From contig JAPOXB010000008.1 in NCBI GenBank assembly GCA_026707335.1, positions 1-7,148 of the forward strand: a stretch of 7,148 nt of DNA, written 5' to 3'. The position numbers were made by a program, and so were the translations under genes. The stretch comes from Chloroflexota bacterium. Its GTDB lineage: Bacteria > Chloroflexota > Dehalococcoidia > Bin125. Below, piece by piece: positions 6,401 through 7,148 of the stretch (the stretch's first letter is position 1; every line of letters starts with the position of its first letter). A model generated the notes under the pieces. That model ran no database searches, had not been told where the DNA came from, and was given only the letters and a program-made list of their open reading frames with translations.

Positions 6401-7148
6401 CGCCCGAGGGCATCTCCGTCTCGGGGCTGGCCACCGTTCCCAGCGCCTTCGTCTCGGCCGAGTTGTCCTTCCGCTTCACGGGGCTGGCGCCGGGCGAGCG
6501 GGTGCTCATCCACGCCGGCGCCGGCGGGGTCGGGCTGGCGGCCATCCAACTGGCGCAGGCCGCGGGCGCGGAAGTGTTCGCCACGGCCAGCGCCCCGAAG
6601 CAGGCCTATCTGCGCGCGCTCGGCGTCGAGCACATCTTCGACAGCCGCACGACCGACTTCGGCGAGCAGATCCTCGCGGCCACCGGCGGCGAGGGCGTGC
6701 ACGTGGTGCTCAACAGCCTCACCAGCGAGGGGTTCATCGAGGCCAGCCTGGCCTGCCTCGCGCCCGGCGGCCGCTTCGTCGAGATGGCCCGCCGGGACAT
6801 CCTGAGCTACGAGGAGATGGCGGCGCTGCGCCCCGACGTGCCCTATCACATCCTGGAACTCGACGTGCTCAAGAAGACCGAGCCGGAGCGGGTGGGCGTC
6901 GTGCTGAGCGACATCATGGCGCGGCTCACCGCGGGCGAACTGCGGCCGATCGTTCACAGCCGCTGGCCGCTGGCCGAGGCGGGCGCCGCGCTCGGCTTCA
7001 TGCGATCGGCGCGGCACCTGGGCAAGATCGTCCTGACGGCGCCGCCGCTGGTCAACGGGCGGTTGCGGTCCGACCGCACCTACCTCGTGACGGGCGGGCT
7101 GGGCGGCATCGGCATCGCCGTGGCCGCCTGGATGGCGGAGCACGGCGC
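433..7148 (+). CDS. Highly reducing-type modular PKS, KS-AT-DH-cMT-ER-KR (3' truncated)
   Basis: The frame is open from ATG 433 to the window end (2238 complete residues) and is read as one cytosolic multidomain type I polyketide synthase. Approximate residues are: KS 19-446, KS-AT linker to 575, AT 576-880, DH 950-1255, C-methyltransferase 1257-1664, structural KR half 1665-1880, ER 1886-2206, and catalytic KR from 2214, cut after its NADP-binding loop. A C-terminal ACP is expected outside the window; a complete enzyme of this type would be about 2500-2600 residues. Signature residues are Cys193/His328/His368 (KS), Ser669/His775 (AT), His981/Asp1158 (DH) and His1564/Glu1590 (cMT). One extension cycle would therefore join a malonyl unit, methylate its alpha-carbon from SAM, and reduce the beta-keto group to methylene (inference). 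Only about 18 residues precede the KS, so no docking domain or loading module is present. This suggests a first or stand-alone, possibly iterative, synthase. The ER has unusual residues at the expected catalytic positions. No TTA codon was seen. The PKS assignment is very secure; the product is unknown. Confidence 0.97.
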   Translation, partial: MTTREPTGPAIDPASRKGEPIAIVGMACRFPGAADLDAFWRLLEEGGNAVTEAVPGAGQGRMALLFGDADLPNDACRYGAFVDDIEQFDAAFFRISPVEAELLDPQQRMMLETSWLALEDAGIDPEGLKESRTGVYTGISNDEYRMLVVDSARPAEAAGSLYALSGTNLNGASGRVSFVLGLMGPAKAVDAACASAMVAVHDAVADLQQGKADLAIAGGVQAILNGRIYELRADSMMLSPDGQCKAFDASANGYVRGEGCGVVVLKRLRDAEAAGDRIWAVIRGAAVNHGGASVGLTVPHTPALVQVMETALSDAGVAPAEIDYLEAHGTGTAVGDPIEIDAAADVFSRGRAADEPLLVGSVKTNIGHLESAAGIAGLMKAALALQRGVIPKHLHFHDPNPSLDWAELPLQVTSEMTDWPRRDGRARLAGVNSFGISGTNAHIVVEEHRDLDGAAEDGGAAGPARAVAVSLPAGLPAPEAPLAPRRARVLPLSGKSAGAIGDLAARYLAWLDDRSAESDSAASALLADMAWTAGTGRSHFDFRTGVVFSDAGSLRARLAEIAGGGADPQPRSPGTVAFVYTGQGSQWAGMGRALYESEPVARAVLDRCEAVCQAVRGASLLDVMFGRDGASGDLGDTAWEQPALYALECALTALWASVGVRPAVVVGHSVGEIAAAQAAGVFSLEDGMRFAAARGDLLSGMEGGGMAAVFAPADAVAAAVAEHNAASGGPGLSIAADNGAHKVVSGPVADIEAISARFESREVRVRRLNTAKAFHSALVDPVLDGLEAALDGVEIHPPQLTVISNLTGRAVEPGMALDAAYWRRHAREAVAFAGGVATLAELGVDLVVEIGPDAVLGTMATFAWPMDADAPASPPTLASLRRPPRDGSSPEPESTFIDAVAAAYEAGLDIGFAGLFAGEARRRIALPGYPFQRERHWLDRPRQRRLGAGHPLLGVRHESARGEITFETEVFPSDPAWLLDHRVFGRVVMPGAVYGTMAASAALAEAGGGAVVVEDMQLHSALVFPEETDEGAGDGAEEAGRTMQVVLDAGEQGSSRRVQVFSKGTEEGWTLHVEGRVAPGAPMPEAGGRADIEEMKARLAAADAPEYYRAKAATGINLGPSFRTLARAWAGPGEALGEVALPESLGRNDLALHPLVLDGCFQTVGVARNMTGAPGEATYLPFGWDRMWLPARLPERVLCHVRMSEAAQEAEAESGEPPEVLSGEVRIYDTNGALLGGLSGYAVKRATRSALLSAVEGVRDLLYEVTWRERALESGLRPADFFPSAATVAAGAERFADYLAGADVDPDDRVALLSDLERWSWSYALATLERLGWRRRKGDIIDPDDLRPSLDVIEEHGRLFRRMFDLLAKAGVVAEQDGGFVVLLGAGDPLPDALPADPDDFAPRMTERYTHGLTEIGLFQRSGRALGDVLRGREDPLTLLFSSGEPTAGDLYLKAPVARAANRLLADAVRALMADLPEGRRLRVLEVGAGTGSATASVLPELPEGRFDYTYTDISAGFFAEAEERFGDGGGAIDYRPLDIENDPIAQGFASHGYDLIIASNVLHATRYLSETLANCLAVLAPSGHLVALENLRGLGWMDLTFGQLDGWWRFADDYRPDHALMSPTMWRRALAGAGFEEAEVLGPDDDAPPETLDKGVIVARGPARVTEPPGAWILSTGAGGEAEELAAALAARNQTVLLAGESPSGDDPAADGPGVIPVGVDPEDRESWQSLIAALPSDVPFSGVVHMAGLHGHGEDASAAEIAEDVTRAAASALALVQAVADSDLTPAKGIWFLTRGAQVVERERGGEIAGATLWGLGKVVTLEAPHLQPRMLDLDPAEPAALSGLVDELLYPDEENHIAYRRGRRLAARLVRPGAAAERLELPDEPEWVLAPDRAGVFDKPEIKPLPARPLEPREVRVAVEAAGLNFWDVFRSLGFIEEGDLGRELCGYAVAVGAEVSSVSVGDHVVGLGFGAFAQEMITHEELVAPAPEGISVSGLATVPSAFVSAELSFRFTGLAPGERVLIHAGAGGVGLAAIQLAQAAGAEVFATASAPKQAYLRALGVEHIFDSRTTDFGEQILAATGGEGVHVVLNSLTSEGFIEASLACLAPGGRFVEMARRDILSYEEMAALRPDVPYHILELDVLKKTEPERVGVVLSDIMARLTAGELRPIVHSRWPLAEAGAALGFMRSARHLGKIVLTAPPLVNGRLRSDRTYLVTGGLGGIGIAVAAWMAEHG
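487..1770 (+). other. Ketosynthase (KS) domain
   Basis: This domain condenses the acyl chain on the active-site cysteine with malonyl-ACP. It starts at EPIAIVGMACRFPG (residues 19-32) and ends at GVNSFGISGTNAHIVVEE. The nucleophile is Cys193 in VDAACASAM, His328 is in EAHGTGTAVGDP, and His368 is in KTNIGHLESAAG, so the Cys-His-His triad is complete. Two things differ from ordinary modular KS domains. The active-site motif is DAACASA rather than DTACSSS. The segment between AVTEAVPG (about 53-60) and FDAAFFRISPVEAELLDPQQR (about 91-111) is short, with FFRIS where FFGIS is usual. A decarboxylating loading KSQ is excluded because the cysteine is present. Confidence 0.95.
2158..3072 (+). other. 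Acyltransferase (AT) domain, predicted malonyl-CoA specific
   Basis: The AT loads the extender unit onto the ACP. GQGSQWAGMG (582-591) supplies the oxyanion glutamine Gln583. Ser669 in GHSVGE is the nucleophile, Arg694 (AAARGD) is the expected carboxylate-binding arginine, and His775 in KAFHS is the catalytic histidine. The AFHS form, with Phe rather than the YASH pattern, and the hydrophobic Val670 after the serine both point to malonyl-CoA rather than methylmalonyl-CoA. Lys772 replaces the first histidine of the usual HAFH motif. A malonyl-specific AT fits a module that carries its own C-methyltransferase. Confidence 0.9.
3280..4197 (+). other. Dehydratase (DH) domain
   Basis: The double-hotdog DH begins at HPLLG (residues 950-954), just after the standard post-AT linker end LPGYPFQRERHW (926-937). 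The catalytic histidine His981 sits in DHRVFGRVVMPG, matching HxxxGxxxxP. The second-half aspartate Asp1158 is in HPLVLDGCFQ, matching DxxxQ. The GPSFR turn (1119-1123) corresponds to the usual GPxFQ. An acidic loop at about 1028-1042 (EETDEGAGDGAEE) is a likely surface insertion. All key residues are intact, so dehydration of the beta-hydroxyl intermediate is expected. Confidence 0.9.
4201..5424 (+). other. SAM-dependent C-methyltransferase (cMT) domain
   Basis: This domain transfers a methyl group from SAM to the alpha-carbon of the ACP-bound beta-ketoacyl chain. A helical N-terminal part (about 1270-1425, including ALATLERLGW) precedes the Rossmann core. Motif I is VLEVGAGTGSATASVLPEL (1485-1503), followed by YTDIS (1511-1515). 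The segment YDLIIASNVLHAT carries His1564, and Glu1590 lies in VALENLRGLGWMDLTFG. From memory, the fungal PksCT methyltransferase uses a His-Glu pair 26 residues apart; the spacing here is also 26, so the domain looks catalytically intact. The GWWRFADDY block (about 1608-1616) is also typical of PKS cMTs. Confidence 0.92.
5425..6072 (+). other. Structural (non-catalytic) ketoreductase half, psi-KR
   Basis: In PKS modules with an ER, the KR is split: a structural half lies before the ER and the catalytic half after it. Here residues 1665-1880 show the expected degenerate Rossmann features: WILSTGAGG (1673-1681) in place of a real TGGxGGxG cofactor loop, FSGVVHMAGLHG, GIWFLTRGAQ, LWGLGKVVTLE and the closing RRGRRLAARLV. 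Its role is to scaffold the catalytic KR. No independent activity is expected. Confidence 0.8.
6088..7050 (+). other. Enoylreductase (ER) domain
   Basis: This is a medium-chain dehydrogenase-type ER that reduces the alpha,beta-double bond with NADPH. It starts near PDEPEWVLA and includes AAGLNFWDVFRSLGF (1925-1938), ELCGYAVAVGAEV, the cofactor loop HAGAGGVGLAAIQLA (2027-2041) and VLNSLTSEGF, and ends at LGKIVL (2196-2201). Arg2120 in VEMARRDI occupies the place of the usual lysine (VEIGKRDI). Glu2142 in YHILELD aligns where an aspartate is common. Ile1939 occupies the site of the tyrosine linked to 2S methyl stereochemistry, so a 2R outcome would be predicted by that rule. Activity is likely but not certain. 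Confidence 0.9.
7072..7148 (+). other. Catalytic ketoreductase (KR) domain, N-terminal fragment only
   Basis: RTYLVTGGLGGIGIAVA carries the short-chain dehydrogenase NADP-binding loop TGGLGGIG (residues 2220-2227). The window ends about a dozen residues later, so the LDD motif and the Ser-Tyr-Lys catalytic residues that would show stereochemical type are not visible. Confidence 0.88.

Noticed and set aside
5539..7143. A 534-codon open frame on the - strand over the psi-KR and ER
   Set aside because: It has the same composition artefact: Arg/His/Gly-rich, no domain signature, and fully antisense to a well-supported ER.
1..7148. tRNA, rRNA, CRISPR array or insertion sequence
   Set aside because: No direct-repeat array, transposase motif or recognisable structural RNA sequence was seen. 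Apart from the 204-bp gap, the window is coding.

Overview
This is a very GC-rich window dominated by one large type I polyketide synthase (PKS) gene on the + strand. It begins at 433, and its frame has no stop through the right edge, so the gene is 3'-truncated here (2238 complete residues visible). My reading of the translation gives the domain order KS - AT - DH - C-methyltransferase (cMT) - structural KR half - ER - start of the catalytic KR. An ACP would be expected just beyond the window. This is the full reductive loop plus a methylating domain, the same order as fungal highly reducing PKSs and some bacterial single-module synthases. The family signature residues of KS, AT, DH and cMT are all present, and the ER keeps its NADPH-binding loop.

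To the left, on the - strand, is the 5' part (76 codons, 228 down to 1) of a membrane protein resembling the ERG4/ERG24 sterol-reductase family. It was found by reading the reverse complement. The two genes are divergent and separated by 204 bp (229-432). That intergenic region holds a perfect 18-bp palindrome (250-267) close to the membrane-protein start, a 7-bp-stem inverted repeat (330-349), and a clear ribosome binding site before the PKS.

As an inference, the synthase would use malonyl-CoA, install an alpha-methyl from SAM, and fully reduce the beta-carbon, giving saturated alpha-methyl-branched acyl chains. There are only about 18 residues before the KS, so there is no room for an N-terminal docking domain or loading module. 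That fits a stand-alone, possibly iterative, synthase such as the mono-modular lipid-type PKSs described from sponge symbionts and other bacteria. The divergent sterol-reductase-like neighbour hints at a lipid or membrane theme but does not prove a shared pathway.

Organism: the strong G/C preference at third codon positions and the absence of TTA codons in the PKS point to a high-GC bacterium, for example an actinobacterium, myxobacterium, chloroflexotan or uncultured symbiont lineage. The window alone does not decide among these. The long open frames on the opposite strand of the PKS are composition artefacts of the high GC content.
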